A stretch of DNA of 6,553 bases from the NCBI GenBank assembly GCA_023436075.1, contig JAEZKS010000171.1, positions 1 through 6,553 on the forward strand. Direction: 5' to 3'. The position numbers and the translations under genes were made by a program. Shown in pieces: positions 6,442 to 6,553 of this stretch (its first letter is position 1; every line of letters starts with the position of its first letter). The DNA comes from Methanobacteriota archaeon (GTDB lineage: Archaea; Halobacteriota; Methanocellia; Methanocellales; Methanocellaceae). The notes beneath the pieces are model-generated. The model saw nothing but the letters and a program-made list of their open reading frames with translations. It was not told where the DNA came from and did not search any database.

Positions 6442-6553
6442 ATGAAAGTCTCTGAAGTCATGACCAAAGACGTGATAACGTGCTCGCCTGAGGACCACTT
6501 AACGAGCATCGTCAAGCTGATGAGCGAAAAGGACGTCAGCGGCATCCCTGTGC
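6442..6553 (+). CDS. CBS-domain protein, N-terminal part (cut by the window edge)
   Basis: The first 37 residues read MKVSEVMTKDVITCSPEDHL followed by TSIVKLMSEKDVSGIPV. This is the classic opening of a CBS domain: the VxxVMTxDVxTxxP strand, the helix with a hydrophobic face, and the SGIPV strand. CBS domains usually occur in pairs and bind adenosine nucleotides or S-adenosyl compounds to regulate enzymes or transporters. The rest of the protein is outside the window, so it may be a stand-alone CBS pair or carry an effector domain. The start is supported by GAGGTGAT 3 nt upstream, 9 nt after the argC stop. Confidence 0.85.
   Translation, partial: MKVSEVMTKDVITCSPEDHLTSIVKLMSEKDVSGIPV

Overview
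The window reads as a chromosomal segment of a euryarchaeal methanogen. The gene set (uS15, a RecJ-like DHH nuclease, KEOPS Pcc1, archaeal FAD synthase RibL), the archaeal TATA boxes and the GGTGA-type Shine-Dalgarno sites all point that way. Moderate GC and the gene mix suggest Methanocella (Rice Cluster I), but this is inference from memory and not a search result.

Positions 1-282 hold the last residues of an unidentified plus-strand gene, converging with 2 nt of spacing on a small minus-strand KGG-repeat protein gene. Positions 283-758 are gene-free. They hold a roughly 200-bp imperfect inverted repeat built from a 9-nt CACAGAGG-type unit, then the promoter and leader of the next operon. 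Positions 759-2762 are a compact plus-strand operon: uS15 (translation), a RecJ-like DHH phosphoesterase (DNA replication or repair) and the KEOPS subunit Pcc1 (tRNA t6A modification). Positions 2763-3132 are again gene-free and carry a second inverted repeat with perfect 19-bp arms plus smaller hairpins.

Positions 3133-4389 encode a bacterial-type seryl-tRNA synthetase on the minus strand. It diverges from a tight plus-strand operon at 4607-6553: a JAMM/MPN+ metalloprotease-like protein, archaeal FAD synthase RibL (4-nt overlap), N-acetyl-gamma-glutamyl-phosphate reductase ArgC (arginine synthesis) and the start of a CBS-domain protein cut by the window edge.

Most of the coding content is housekeeping and well recognised. 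The less explained parts are the two non-coding inverted repeats, a small dyad in the uS15 leader, and the coupling of a JAMM protein of unknown substrate to FAD synthase. I see no CRISPR array, tRNA, rRNA, transposase or clear defence system.
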